In this document: positions 22,401-35,116 of the stretch, piece by piece | Layout: each line of letters begins with the position of its first letter | Position numbering within the stretch: position 1 is the stretch's first letter | Assembly: GCF_025698545.1 (NCBI RefSeq) | Contig: NC_068569.1 | Span: 9,300,001-9,364,000 of the forward strand | Direction: 5' to 3' | From: Gossypium raimondii | Lineage: Eukaryota > Streptophyta > Magnoliopsida > Malvales > Malvaceae | DNA: 64,000 bases | Translations under genes and position numbers: made by a program | The notes under the pieces: generated by a model | What the model was told of the DNA's origin: nothing | What the model saw: the letters and a program-made list of their open reading frames with translations, nothing else | Database searches by the model: none

Positions 22401-25400
22401 GAAGCTATAGATTATTTGAAGGAAGTTGCTAATCTTTCAAAACTATAACTATGATTACCATGTGTCGGAAAACAGCCTTTTTTTTATTATAAATTTGTAT
22501 AAATTAATGATATTTTTTTAATATTTTCATGCTTTAGTTTTATTTCGTTTTTCATGTCTATATTATTATATTGTTGGAATTTAAGCCTTAATGAATTGCT
22601 TGTCAAACATAATAAACGCATATTCTAGATAAGTAACCAAAAAAAAAAAATTAGATGAAGGGTTTGTTTTTGTTACGGTGATTGGCTTTTAATTATTATT
22701 ATTTGGTTTGGCACTTGGCATCACATGGAGTTTTATGTGGGGTGGTCCTTAACCTAAAGAATATTTTGGTCCCGTATTAAATAATGCCTCTATATTACTT
22801 TAATCAATTTTTTTATTTTTAATAATCATTGCTATAATCTACAATACCTGATTATTACTACCATAAAAAAGCAACTTCTAGGAAACCCATTTTACTGTAA
22901 AAAAGAAAAGAAAAGAAAAAAAGCTGCAAAGTCAAAGGAAATTTAGGCTACCGTACATTAACATTATTAATTATTTTAAGTTTAACATTTCTTATTTTGA
23001 AGGATTGTCCTTCTCAAGGATCAGATGAAATTTGAGTTTTTTTTTTTCAAATGGTTGGAATCTGGATTTTTATTTTGGAATTGTGGGTTTTATTTGGCTC
23101 TTTTGGTAGGGTTTTTTAAATAAATTTGTTTACTTAGTGCCTCCATTATACCTCAATTCAAAAAATTAGTTTAATTTTGAAAATTTTAATAATAAATATC
23201 AATAAAATTAAAAATATAAGTAGATAAAACTTATTTATACACTACTAGTGGAATATTTAAAATTCACAAGTAGGGCTAAGAGTCAAAAAGTACTATAGGG
23301 TATTAAAATAAATAAATATTAAAAAAACAAATATCAATTTTGTAAGGGTATACTGAGAGTGTATTTTTTTTATTCTACAAGTAGTTACAAAAAATTGTCA
23401 TGTCATTATTTTAAAATATTATACTTGTCAACTCCTTACTCTATTGTGAAGGTCGAAGGACAAAACCCCAACACGGGAACAAAACTTTCTATTGAGGGCA
23501 ACGTCAATTGCTTGGCCAATGACACTTCGAAGACTTCTCTCGAAGAAGTCGACCCCCCTCAACACATTTAAATAATAGGTAAAAATATGCTAAAAATTCT
23601 TATACTCTTCAAATTCCAAAATTCAGATCTAATTATTAACATAGTTAAAGTTCTTTTGTCAAATTCACTTATATGACATTTTAAAATATAAAAAACTCAA
23701 CGACAACCATGTAACAAAAAAATGTTGTAATATTGAACCTGAATTTAATAGAAGAATTTTAACGATGTTAACAATTGAACTTTTATTTTAAATTTGGAAA
23801 GTAGACAGGCTAAATTCTAAATATATGAAGAGTATAAGAATTTGGGGCATATTTTAACCTAGATATTGAATAACCGATGAATTAAGAATTTTATGTTGAG
23901 AACGAGATAAATTAAAAAGTGATTAAGACAAAAAATTGTATTAAAACGATTACAATTGAATTATTGTTTTTTATGAGTGTTTAAAATATAATCTTTTAAT
24001 TTAATTAAGAGGATAAAATGTATTAAACTAAGTTGATAATTTCAGGAGAGGCTAAAAATTAGGCTATATTATATTAAAATGATTGATTGGGTTAATATTA
24101 TGAATTAATTAGATACATCTATAAGCTTTATAAAATTATACTAAAAGTTATATAATTTTAAAATTATATTTATAGTTATATATTAAAACTGTCCACTAAA
24201 ATTTTATTTGAAGCAGTTTTTTGTTCATATTGTTTTAACAATATCTTATATAGTGGATGTGTTGTTATTTAATATGAATATTTTATGCCTCTCTTTTATT
24301 GTATAGATGATTTTATTAAGAATGCCGACATGAACTTCAAACATGGATTGTAAAATAGATATAGAAGATAATAAAAAAAAAAGTGTTCATAAATTGTTAT
24401 GGTTTGGGTTTGGTTGGGTTCATACATGATATTAATATTATATCCAGTTGTTTAAATAGGAAAATAAATGTGCTTCAGTGTACTTAAACTCTCGTACTAA
24501 AAATAATATATATTGATGCTAACTAAGCTAATACTCAGTCTTTTATTAAATTTCTAAACATAAACAACTTAACATTTTTTAATACAATATAACATATTGT
24601 ATTTAATTTTCATATGATGTAAATTACATAATATATAAAATAAAATAAAATTTACATATTAGAAACTAGAAAATTGGTTGACCAATGCTAGGCTTAGAAT
24701 AGAAATATTAGAGTCACAACTGACTGATATTTTAGATGGGTCTAAATTTTTGTAAGTTTAATATTTTTAGTCAAACTCTTTCATATTTCAAATTATTTTT
24801 AAACTTTACTAATAACCCGACTTTTAAATATGTCTATCAAGCCTCTAAAGTTCATTTTCTTTCTTTTCCTACCTCCAATATTTATTAATTATTTTTTCAT
24901 TTTATTCTACTAAGTACATCTCAAGTCTTCAACATTTTACCAATACACTTATATGGCTATTGGCATCATAAATAGATAAAATAATATTAAAGTTATACAT
25001 TAATTTTGATTTATTTTTATTTTGATTTAATTGTATATATTTAAAAAATACATACATCTATTTATTTTTATATTGGATAAGTATAATAATTTGTGTATGT
25101 AATACGTGAATGTGAAAAATATTATATTATAATATCTATAATGTTGTTAGTTGTATATGAAAAACAAATCAAATTAAAATGTCATGCATAAAACTACAAA
25201 AATCAATATTTATGTATAATTTTGCATATTGAATTAAAATTCATGTGTAATTTTAAGATATATTCAAAAAAAAAGAAAAGTTGAAGAATTTTCTAATAAC
25301 GTAATCAAAATTATTCAATGCATGGTTGGCTTAAAAGCAAACAACATATCACGATTAAAAACTTTATTTACTCTTTTGATCAAAAGTGAAATTCGTTCAA

Positions 25401-26368
25401 ATCAAGGTTTTGAATAGTGAATTTGGATATATATATATATATATATATACATATCAAACATGTTGATTGAGGAATAAGAATCAGAATTCAGGTTTACAAG
25501 AGCTTTGATGGGTTATTGACTGGTATAATAACAAAAGAAGTATAAAGTGGTTAAAGTTGCTTTACAAAAGATCAGAGGTGGAATTATAGCCATTGAAGTC
25601 ATTACATTTTTCTTTATCATTTATTTTTCCATTTCATACCTTCCAAATTCTTATGATGTCAATTGCATGATATCAGTCTACCTCATAACTTAAATAACCT
25701 AATCTTAAGATTAAAAAGCAATATATGTTTCAAAAACGCTTAATAATTAAATTTACGTCGTATTATTTGTATTATTCTTTTAGATATTTGAAAATAGGAG
25801 AAATTATTTGGATAAATAGTCATTATTATTTTTATTTTTAAAACGTAATTAGCGAGATTGTGTAGATACTATACTGATAATTACATTTTCTTAGGTTAAA
25901 CCTAATTATTATTCGACCCACCTCGATTTAATTAGGTCAGCTAAATGTCTTTAAAATGCAAACAAAATCGAAATGCCAAGAACCCTTTTTTTTCCTTGTT
26001 AATTATTCATTTGTTATACTATATTTTAGTTATAGTAATAAGAATTTGACCTTTGCAAGCGGTTTTAAGTTGCATGAACCTTAAAAAAGAAAGAAAGAAA
26101 TGCAAACATTAAAGTTGAAGATATAAATAGATCATCTTCATTGATACATAGCTTCACTCTTTTCATTGATCTTATCCAAGTTTATGAGATTGAAGGATGG
26201 GAAATGGCAAATGAGTGGAATATTCTTAGAAATTAAGGAAATAATGGGAATAGTGGTAGAAGTGGATAAGGATCAAAACCACGTAGCCATTAGCCATGCA
26301 ATAATCAAAACCAATGATGGTTCACGATTATCATCATCTTCATATATATAACATTATTATACGTGTTT
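19418..26368. other. 7-kb AT-rich spacer without a supportable gene
   Basis: Open frames here are short (under about 105 codons) and carry no motif I recognise. The least AT-biased spots are 20040-20320 (a 71-codon frame, plus strand, from 20102), 21860-22150 and 23450-23570. They could be fragments of decayed genes or retroelements, but nothing identifies them. Bases 22200-26100 are mostly 75-80% A+T. No LTR pair or terminal inverted repeat was seen. Confidence 0.5.
25427..25449. repeat. (AT)n microsatellite
   Basis: Uninterrupted AT dinucleotides for 23 bases. Confidence 0.95.
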
Positions 26369-26860
26369 TAGGGGTGTCTTCAGTTCCTTTAAAACTTAAA
26401 TAATTGCTTTAATTCGGTTAAACGATGGGTAATCGAATTTAGTTCAGTCGGAGGTCGATAAATAATTTTTTAGAATTTTGATTATCGGTTAATTCGGTTT
26501 GAAATTGGGTAATTAATCAAATTAACCAACTAACCGAAATATTCACTGCTTTCAAGACTTATGTAGTGTTTTTAATGTCTTATTTGTTGTTTTCACCTTC
26601 ATTTAAAATTTTTTGAACTATTAAATAAAATAAAATGAACATTAGCAATGTATTTTTATATGTTTTATATTTATTTTAAACAAAAGGCAAAAACATATAA
26701 ATTTAGGTTAACCAATCAAATTAACCAAAATATTACGGTTCAGTTAATGTATTTGAAAAAATTTAATTCAATTAATGGTTAAAAAATTTTACATTTCAAA
26801 TAATTCTATTAATAATAATAGCAATTCAATTCAGATATTAATGGAACCGAAAACACTCAC
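26369..26860. mobile_element. possible small inverted-repeat DNA element
   Basis: The left end reads GGGGTGTCTTCAGTTCC at 26371 and the right end, on the other strand, reads GTGAGTGTTTTCGGTTCC from 26860, an imperfect inverted pair. The interior repeats GGTTAATTCGGTT and its complement, a style common in plant hAT-like MITEs. I could not find a clean target duplication, so the type and exact edges are uncertain. Confidence 0.4.
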
Positions 26861-27758
26861 ATTTTCAAAGGATAATGATCCATAATCCAAATTTAATATA
26901 AATATATAACACCCAAAACATGACTTGATTTGGATAAACAATGGGCCACAGATCCAAGTGAGCTAAGCTGATATGACCTCCAGATCCAAAAGAGTCAATA
27001 CGTCAATCTAATAATTTTGATTAAATCTATACCAATACAAAACAAGGATATGATTTGATGCGTTGAAATCTATATTATCTGCATTATATTAATATATCAT
27101 AATAAACATAATAGTGAGGTACAAGAATAGACGAATATAAAACGAATTCATGAACTATTAAATTAAAGCAAAGGAGAAGGGAAGGGAAGAGGCTTTTCAT
27201 AATGTGAATAGCGCAGTCAATGTCATAGCCCAGTTCCTTCTTCCTAATCACACAGGAAGTTCAAAGCCCATAAAGCTCAGTCTATTACATTTACTTTTCC
27301 TCTTGTATTATATTCATAGTTAAGTCACTAAATATTTATTAAAATTTACTTCTTCCCTTCGTCTCGTATCCAAATATAAAATCTCACAACATTGGCAGGC
27401 ACAAGGGAAAGCAAATAGCCTACATGGCCCTCAAATTTCCTAAATTTAGTGCTTGAGTCAATGGTGGAAACTCCCCAACTCTTATGCGATTGTTTTGGGA
27501 TATCAGGCTTTAACCCACTTTATACCCAACACTGAACATCAGCCTTTTTATAACATGCAACCAACCAAGTTAGTCGTGAATTGAGATCATATTTAACACT
27601 ATAATTCATTTTTGGGTACTTGTCAAGCGAAGACGTGTGTAACTTATTACTGCTTTTGCACTATAGAAACATTGAAGATGGATATAAAAAGGGAAGAATA
27701 GGAAAGAAAAGGAATCACAAGAGTGTAGCCAAAAAATATATATATATGAACACCTCTC
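26861..27758. other. spacer downstream of PnsB1
   Basis: No gene seen. The PnsB1 transcript on the minus strand should end somewhere in 27500-27758; the strand-specific AATAAA-like signals are too common in this AT-rich sequence to choose one. Confidence 0.5.
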
Positions 27759-30002
27759 CTATACAAGAGCTAGGGACTGTTGAAATATTTGCATGGCTTG
27801 TTTAACAGCCTCCACATCAATATCTATCAACTTTCCTGTCTTGGATGACACAACGGCGCATTTCTTCTCTTCTGCATTAGGAACAAACAGTTTCCCCTTT
27901 TCCTCTGAGCAAAACAAGCCGATGCTGCACTCAAATTTGCAAAGCCCCTTTTATGATTTACATATATTGTTGATGTAAATGATTTTACATAAATCTAGAG
28001 ACACTCACCTTGGTTTTTCTCGTGCAGTTGCTAGCTGTATAGCTGCTGTGTTTGTAGCGATCACCCCGGCTGAATCATTTATCAGAGCAGCTAGCTAAAG
28101 AATCATCAAAATCATAGCTTAAATTAATGGAGGTTTCCAGTGTCAGACTTTGAAACATAGTATGTTTCTTTTTCATCTCTGCAGACAAGTTAAAAAGGGT
28201 TGTTACCCTGACTCTTCATTGTTCCTAAAGTACTTGGACTGGATATAGAAATATGATTCTATAAGTATATGAAAAACCTTAGAAAACATTGAGAATACTA
28301 ACATATGCTTCTCCGATTATAAAATGAGTTGAAAAAAGTGCATACCTGCCCTGGGGTAGTGATGAAAACAATATTAGCATCATCTCCTACTTCTTCCTCC
28401 ACATTCTCTCTTTCTTTCTCGTGTGGAATGACAAAAAGTGGCTTAAATCCCCTGTTGGCACAATATAAGATATTTGATTATGTTAAACTTGATAACTAGT
28501 TTTAGTCAATGTTTTCAAAAGTGTTGAGATCATGCTCTTTCAACTCAAGTTTATCAGCTAGTCTACTATGTTATTCCAACTCAAAAGTGAATGTCGATTT
28601 ACCCTCTTATCCGTACAACTTGAGAGCAGGTAATAATACCTTATATCCTCAGCTATTTCAGCCCATATTTGAATGGGGAGCAAGCAATCAGTATCACCTC
28701 GAGACTGCATTGAAGCCTTGGAATCCGATTCTATTCCATGAATCACTATATATTTCCCTTTCTCTACACCCGCATTTCTGTATTTTTCTGCCACAACCTC
28801 CTTCAGCTTCCTCGAAATCGACACTCTTAGGGGGCCAACCTCGTGCCTCGGAACACTCCGAAATGGTCTTCCCAACCAATCAACCATCTGATGGTACCTA
28901 TAGCAGTACGACCCCACTTAAACCAAAAACATAACATTGAATTCCGAACCGTAATCATTTTCTCTTTAAACAAAGCTTTTCTAATTCACCAAAAGTATAT
29001 GAATTAGTGGCTTGTTGTAAAACTCACTCACATGTTATATCCAGCATCAGAAAGATTCATGCTATCTGCAGGAAAAGATTGGGAAAGGAGTAACCCAGCA
29101 CCTGCTGCATTCACATTTGGATAAATGTAGCTCACTCTATCTCGAGCGGTGGTCATAAACAAGAAGGCAGCATGGCCAAGACCCGCCAGTTTTGTCGACA
29201 AAACCATGTCATAGTACCTATTCTGCAATTTCACAACCTACATTCAATCTAATCCAATATGGAGCTACATGAAAACATTGAATACCATTGTTAAATACCC
29301 AAACTTTCATCCATGAAAAGCCAATAACCTTAAGAAGTCCAATCATGTCGGTGTATTCAGCAGGATCAGGCCAGTCATCGTCAGGGTCATAAGCATTAGC
29401 CCATCTCACATTCTTGTTCAGTTCAAATGTCTGCTTTCCTCTTGCTGATGCCAATATATCCACTTGAACACCAGGGTATCTGATCAAAATATATTAACAA
29501 TTAAAGATGGAAATTTCATACCCAAAATCAGAGCTTCAACATTTTGGTTGCTGTTATTGTTATACCTGTCTTTGATCAATTGAATCACAGGGAAAAACAA
29601 CAAGTTTTCATAGACACCACCAGAAATGACACAGCAACATCTCCTGACATCACCTCTGATTTTCAAAGGCAGTGAAGCCAACTCCACGGTGAACCCCTTT
29701 GGGAATTTCAAGAAACCGTAAGGATTATCAGGGTCTTCAGGGGGCCTAGGATCTTCTTCTTGCTTGCCATCAGTGAACAATGAACCATATTCGGAGAAGG
29801 GGTCTTCCACATCATCTTCAAAAGGATCTAGCCATGGGTTCTTTTTCTTAGCATGGGTTCGAACACTTGGCCTAGTTTTGGTGCATGGAGAGTGGTCTAG
29901 TGGCCTAAAACATGGTGGCTTAACTGTTAAGTGAGCAGAAGGAAGTGAAGATGGATTTGAAAGAAATGGAGAAAGAGCTTTGGGTAGTACAGTAGTAGCC
30001 AT
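27759..30002 (-). CDS. PNSB1: PnsB1-like subunit of chloroplast NDH complex
   Basis: Seven minus-strand exons join in frame: 30002-29566, 29479-29329, 29222-29032, 28897-28640, 28451-28346, 28094-28009 and 27924-27759, ending in TAG; 464 residues, all introns GT-AG. Residues 1 to about 50 are rich in Ser, Pro and basic residues with few acids, as in a chloroplast transit peptide. Then come NPWLDPFEDD and a nucleotide-sugar-transferase-like fold related to bacterial heptosyltransferases: RGDVRRCCCVISGGVYENLL, YPGVQVDILASARGKQ, STKLAGLGHAAF, KYIVIHGIESDSKASMQSRG, PLFVIPHEKERENV, GVIATNTAAIQLA and IGLFCSEEKGKLFVPN. PnsB1 (NDF1, Arabidopsis AT1G15980, about 461 residues) is a non-catalytic subcomplex B subunit of the NDH complex that supports cyclic electron flow around photosystem I. 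The naming of B1 rather than another subunit is from memory of this fold. Confidence 0.8.
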
Positions 30003-30845
30003 TGATTTTTAATTTTTTTCAATTTCTTTTAGTTCTTTTTACTGGTTTTCTAGTTGTGAATTGGAGCCTGTGTGAACTTTTCCGGGCATTAGGATATGAA
30101 TGTGTGGAAGGAACTTGGATAAGTGGGTCCCCAACCTAAGCGTATGTCTTTTTGTTTTTTATTGGATAATCACAGAACAACACTGCAACATTTCAGGACT
30201 CTCAATTGCACCCTTGACTGCGTTTTTCTTAATACAATCCTCATATGTGAGCTAGGTTAGAACAAGAAAATATTAAATTTGTCTTCTTTTTTTGCAAATA
30301 AATCTATTTGGTAATTTTACCCCCAAAATTAATTATTTTCGCAGCTAATGCGGACTCGGGTGGGAGTAGGACAAAACAAAAAACAACCTTTTAAAAACCC
30401 AAACCCTATCTGACGTGGCGCTCTTTCATTGGCGGATCCCTCTGATTCTTTGCTTTTTGCCATCAATATCCGAAACCACCCCCTCACCACCGAAAATTAC
30501 ACCCAGTTCCCTCGAAAGCACCAAGCTTTTATTTCCCCCCCTGATTTTCTCGTCTCATTTTCCTACCACCCAAACAACACCATTCTCGAAAACAACAATT
30601 GACCCACTTCCAGTATTTTGCTTGTAACAAAATTTCTCTAATATCACCAATGCAGCACGAAATTTGTGTCCTCCCAGCTTTCTTCTCCACTAGCATTCTC
30701 TCACCTTAGCCTTACGGTCTTAACCTTCCTTTTCACTCCATTACTCTTCAATTACTGATTCGAAAGCTCACTGTTTAGTCAAGAAAACTTCAAATTAGAA
30801 ACTTTGTAGGGAAATTTTGAGAAGATAAAAAAATTTGAGCCCTAA
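30003..30845. promoter_or_regulatory. divergent promoter between PnsB1 and Tag-like genes
   Basis: 843 bases separate the two start codons, which point away from each other, so both promoters and leaders must fit here. GATAAG, an I-box-like light element, lies at 30118-30123 on the PnsB1 side. The half nearest the glycosylase (30400-30720) is C-rich and pyrimidine-rich, like a 5' leader. No strong TATA box was seen for either gene. A 70-codon frame at 30415-30627 has no family features and is probably leader sequence. Confidence 0.5.
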
Positions 30846-33800
30846 ATGTCGGGACCGCCGAGGGTAAGGTCGGCTAACACTGCAACGGAAATGGAAGCGA
30901 GGTCGGTTCTGGGTCCGGCTGGGAACAAGGTCCCGACAAAACCGGCACCAAAATCGACCAAAAAACCGGTCCAGCAAACACCTGAGGGAAAAGACAAAGA
31001 GAAGGTTAAAGAACTGGTAACTCCACAAAAGAAACCAACGCCGGCTCCTCAATCGTTGACTTTGACTGCATCGATTTTGAGGCAGCAGGAAAGGAAGGCG
31101 GGGAATTTTTCGATGAGTCTGTCGTGCTTGTCGGACGGAGGAGCATCGTCTTCATCGGCTGGGTCGTCGTCGAGTGGGATGACTGGCGGAGGAGGGCGGC
31201 GGGGTAGTAAACATGGAATCGGTGTTGGAGTGAGGAGGAAGCAAAGTGGGCCGAAAGGGGAGAGTGAGGTGATTGTGGTGGATTCAGGGGAAGGTGGTTG
31301 CTTGGATAACAAGAAAAGATGTGGATGGGTCACAACCAATTCGGGTATGTTTTTTAATGTTTTCTGGTCTTCTTTAAGTTTAGATTATTTGGTTCTCTTG
31401 ATTCGTAATAATGGTATCATTCCTTATATCTCTTGTGCTTTGGAGTTGATTTTTATGTTAAGATAGTTGAATCATGTTTGAACTTGTTGACCGGTCTTGA
31501 GTAAATTGGCTGAAGGAGATATTCTGACTAAGTAGTAACCCCTTTACGTTGGTTTGATTTTAATTAGAAGAATTGAGGAACAACTTGACACAAGTTACAC
31601 TAGTCGAGTCCTTCCTTTTTTACTTTTTTATGAGTTTATATTTGATGCATTGTTTGTGTATATATCTATACACTTATCGTGAACTAAATAATGACACTTT
31701 ATTAAAAGTTTTGAATAGTAAATACAGACAATTTTATTTTTAATGGGATGGCATCATTTGGTTCATTAATAGTATATAAATTTATGTACTGTGGGTCATC
31801 TTAGATAGCAAGAAACACATCTTTGTTGTATCATTTATAGTAGTTGTTGAAAGGAGATTGCTGGTTGCTTAGTAACCAAGTTTGAAATTGGCTCATTGTT
31901 GTTTTTGACACTTATATTAGAGGGTATTCATATAACAAAACATTCTGACGGTTGAGAAGATTTTTACTCTGAGGACATTTGAAGCTATTTAAGAGTGATG
32001 TTATCCTTTCGGTTGGAAATGCAAGCAAATTTGATTGAATAGCTTTCTATTTAACTATCTGATCCTATATAGAAGTTCTTATGCTGCTAGGAAGGATATA
32101 GCTTCTTTTTTTCTTTAGCGTAGAAGGTGTAGTTTGTTTTTATTCTTTTCATTTACAGTATCAGCATCAAATATTTACCGCTGCATATGCTGGAAGGAAT
32201 GGATAGGTAATATTGAAGAGCTCTGTACTAGATATTTGGTACATTCTTCACAATGAAAGGGGGGAGAAAGATTAATGCTTTAGTGGCTGTTTGCGTTCCC
32301 TATATACTATATTCTTTCACATCTTGAAGTTTGCAATAATTGCAAGTTTTCTTGATTTGGATGTCAATCGTGAAAGCATAACTTTTCTTAAGCATTCTGG
32401 ACAGTCTTGTTTTCCTTTATTGAATTTGGGCTATGGCAGATAGTTTTTGGGATTTTGGCTTAGGTTGTATTTGCTAGAATGTACTATTTGTCTAAACGTT
32501 TCCTGTATGATTGACTAAAACCGTGCAACTTTAGCATTTTATTAGGGAATGGGATATCTACTTTTTATCTCAACCTAACTTTGGACTCACCTGAATAGTA
32601 CACCATTCAGTGTTTGAGCATGGCTGTAAATTTGGCCCGCCTGACACTTCTACGTTAATGATCTGGACAATCCCATACTTTGAGCAAATTTATCAGAGAA
32701 CAAGCCAATGAAAATGGTGTATCTTAACTCTAAGCTTTTTATGAATATTTCATGCTACACCTAAATGTATGCCCTTTTATATTACATGTGAAGAAAAAGT
32801 AGATTCTTTTCTTCTTGTTTTAGATCCGCAGTGTTTCAACTAGAACAGCAGGTTATATCTGTCTGGCTATGCGTGTGTTTGAAGATTCCTAGTTGTAAAA
32901 TACAACTTGCATTTAATTTCCATGAACAACATTTCATTTTTCTTAAAGTACCTGTATCTGTATGTGTCCAACACATTTCCGTACATGGGTATGAGCCATG
33001 AGGATATGACCCTCCAAATACCTGGAAAAACTTAGACAAAAATAAACATACTCGTGTCAGACATATCATATCTGACACTCCGAGTCCAAGTATTATAGAC
33101 TCACAATGCTATAAAATTGATGTTATCTTAGTAATTTCTGATTGATCTAATCATGTAAATACTATGAATATAATTTATGAAGGGAATTTTATGATTGTTC
33201 TGGTAAGCTAGACCTGAAGCTATTAGTCAAGAATTACAGATGGATTTGAATTTTTTTTTTAATTACAAGGAATATTGGCATTCGCAGGAAATAAGACTAG
33301 AACCCAAAACTTGCTGTGCATCCAACAATTAATTGAGTGCATGAACTATTTGAGGCTTTGCCCCAGGTTGAGATGGAATAATATTTTATTCTTAATTAAG
33401 GCTAAGGTCTCTAGAGATGTTCAGATGGAAGGGTTTGGGTTGAAGTTAAATGGAGGTCTTGAGAAAGATAGACCAAGGTTAGCAATTTTCTTGGCAATTT
33501 CAGATTGATTTTTTATTGCATAGGAAAAGGGCCCCAAAGATGGTGTGGCAATCTAATGTATATGGATCCAGTTGATAGAAAGGGGCATCTGATTCAAATT
33601 AAGTGACAAAAAGGGCAAAACATTGATCACAATGTAAGTGGTTTTGGAACTCAGTCATAGGGTAAAGTAGGTAAAATAAGTTCTTTAGCTAATTTTTCAT
33701 CAGGTTTTAGGCTGATAGCATTTATGTCGAGTTGCATTCATTTTTACAATTTCCAGCTGCTTAAAATCCATTGCCCCCTGTCGTAAGCATGTTTTGTTGC

Positions 33801-35116
33801 TCCTGAGTCCTGCTATAGTTCTCTTCATGGTTCTTTAAGGCTTTTGGGACCTTTCCCCACGAAAGTCCTACGGCTTCTACTGATGTACCACTTGCTTTTA
33901 GTGTATTTTTCAGGTAACTTGTATCATTTTATAAACATTTGCAAATACTAACTGCTTTTTGTTCTTTGAAAGATCTTTGTTATGTCGCTTTTCATGATGA
34001 AGAATGGGGAGTTCCAGTTAATGATGACAAGTATGTAATTTGGTTGCACTATTCATCCGGCTGTACCTTTTTTTTCTCTTTTAATTTCTGCATGAGATGT
34101 TAACTTCCTTGGCTTGTTTATTTTGTAAATGCAGGAAACTGTTTGAATTGCTCAGCTTATCAGGTGCTTTGGCTGAACTGACATGGCCTACCATCCTTAG
34201 CAAAAGACATTTGTTTAGGTACTGCTCATACTCCATGAACAGTTGTGTTTGAAAGTTGGTCAACTGTGAGGCCTGTAGTGCTTGTCACGTTTGCTTTCAA
34301 GTATTTGTAGTGAGTATTATGTATAAAATACTTACTTTTATAGGTGGGTTTTTGTTGTGGTTGATGCTAAATTTGGCTTTTATTTGTATGCAGGGACACC
34401 TTTCTGGAGTTTGATCCAAGGGCTGTTTCTAAACTAAGTGAGAAAAAGATAGGAGCTCCTGGAGGCCCTGCCAGCTCTCTGCTATCAGAACTCAAGATTC
34501 GAGGCATCATTGAAAATGCACGCCAAATATGCAAGGCATGGACTTATTCTCATGATTGAATTGTTAATCTCTACTTACAAATTGCAGAAGTAAAATTCAA
34601 ACTCTTGGAGCACACTCTTATTGTCACCACTCACCGGTGTTTAGCAAAGAAAGCCCTAGCTAACTTACATATTATAGTGAAACAACCATCTATATGAATG
34701 GCTCTGATTCATTTACAACGCAGTGAATTAAAGCACACTCACAGTAGATTTTATTATTTAACAAGAAGTTCTGTTATATGCAGGTAATAGATGAGTTTGG
34801 GTCATTTGACAAGTACATTTGGAGCTTCGTGAATCACAAGCCAATAGTTGGTCAATTTCGGTACCCTCGGCAGGTTCCAGTCAAGAGTCCAAAATCAGAG
34901 GTGATAAGCAAAGACCTGATCAGAAGAGGATTCCGAAGCGTAGGGCCGACAGTTGTATATTCATTCATGCAAGTGGCTGGATTGACTAATGACCATTTTA
35001 TGAGTTGCTTCAGGTTTCAAGAATGCATAACAGGGGTGGAATCAAGGGGAAAAGTTAACAATGATGAAGCAAATGATGAAACTAGAAAAGTTGAGGAGAC
35101 GACTGCCTTGGGATAA
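30846..35116 (+). CDS. DNA-3-methyladenine glycosylase I (Tag family)
   Basis: Five exons join in frame: 30846-31344, 33973-34030, 34135-34218, 34394-34535 and 34784-35116, ending in TAA; about 371 residues. The first 155 residues are low-complexity, rich in Lys, Pro, Ser and Gly, typical of the plant members. The catalytic domain follows: CGWVTTNSDLCYVAFHDEEWGVP, KKLFELLSLSGALAELTW, KIRGIIENARQICK, YIWSFVNHKP, and RRGFRSVGPTVVYSFMQVAG with NDHFMSC. The four zinc ligands known from E. coli Tag are all present (Cys of CGW, His of FHDEEWG, His and Cys of NDHFMSC), and the base-pocket Trp (ELTW) is kept; the glutamate of the bacterial EGQQAG stretch reads Ser here. The enzyme family removes 3-methyladenine in base-excision repair. 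Intron 1 is 2.6 kb. Intron 4 begins with GC, not GT. Confidence 0.88.

Noticed and set aside
19418..26368. tRNA, snRNA or microRNA genes in the long spacer
   Set aside because: I looked for tRNA-like B-box wording and strong short hairpins and saw none convincing; a covariance-model scan would be needed to exclude them.
28509..28934. Plus-strand 141-codon frame
   Set aside because: Antisense to PnsB1 exon 4 and flanking introns; no family likeness.
31049..31339. Minus-strand 96-codon Pro/Ser-rich frame
   Set aside because: Antisense to the low-complexity first exon of the glycosylase gene.
33275..33508. 77-codon frame in glycosylase intron 1
   Set aside because: Exons 1 and 2 join in frame without it, and it has no motif of the family.
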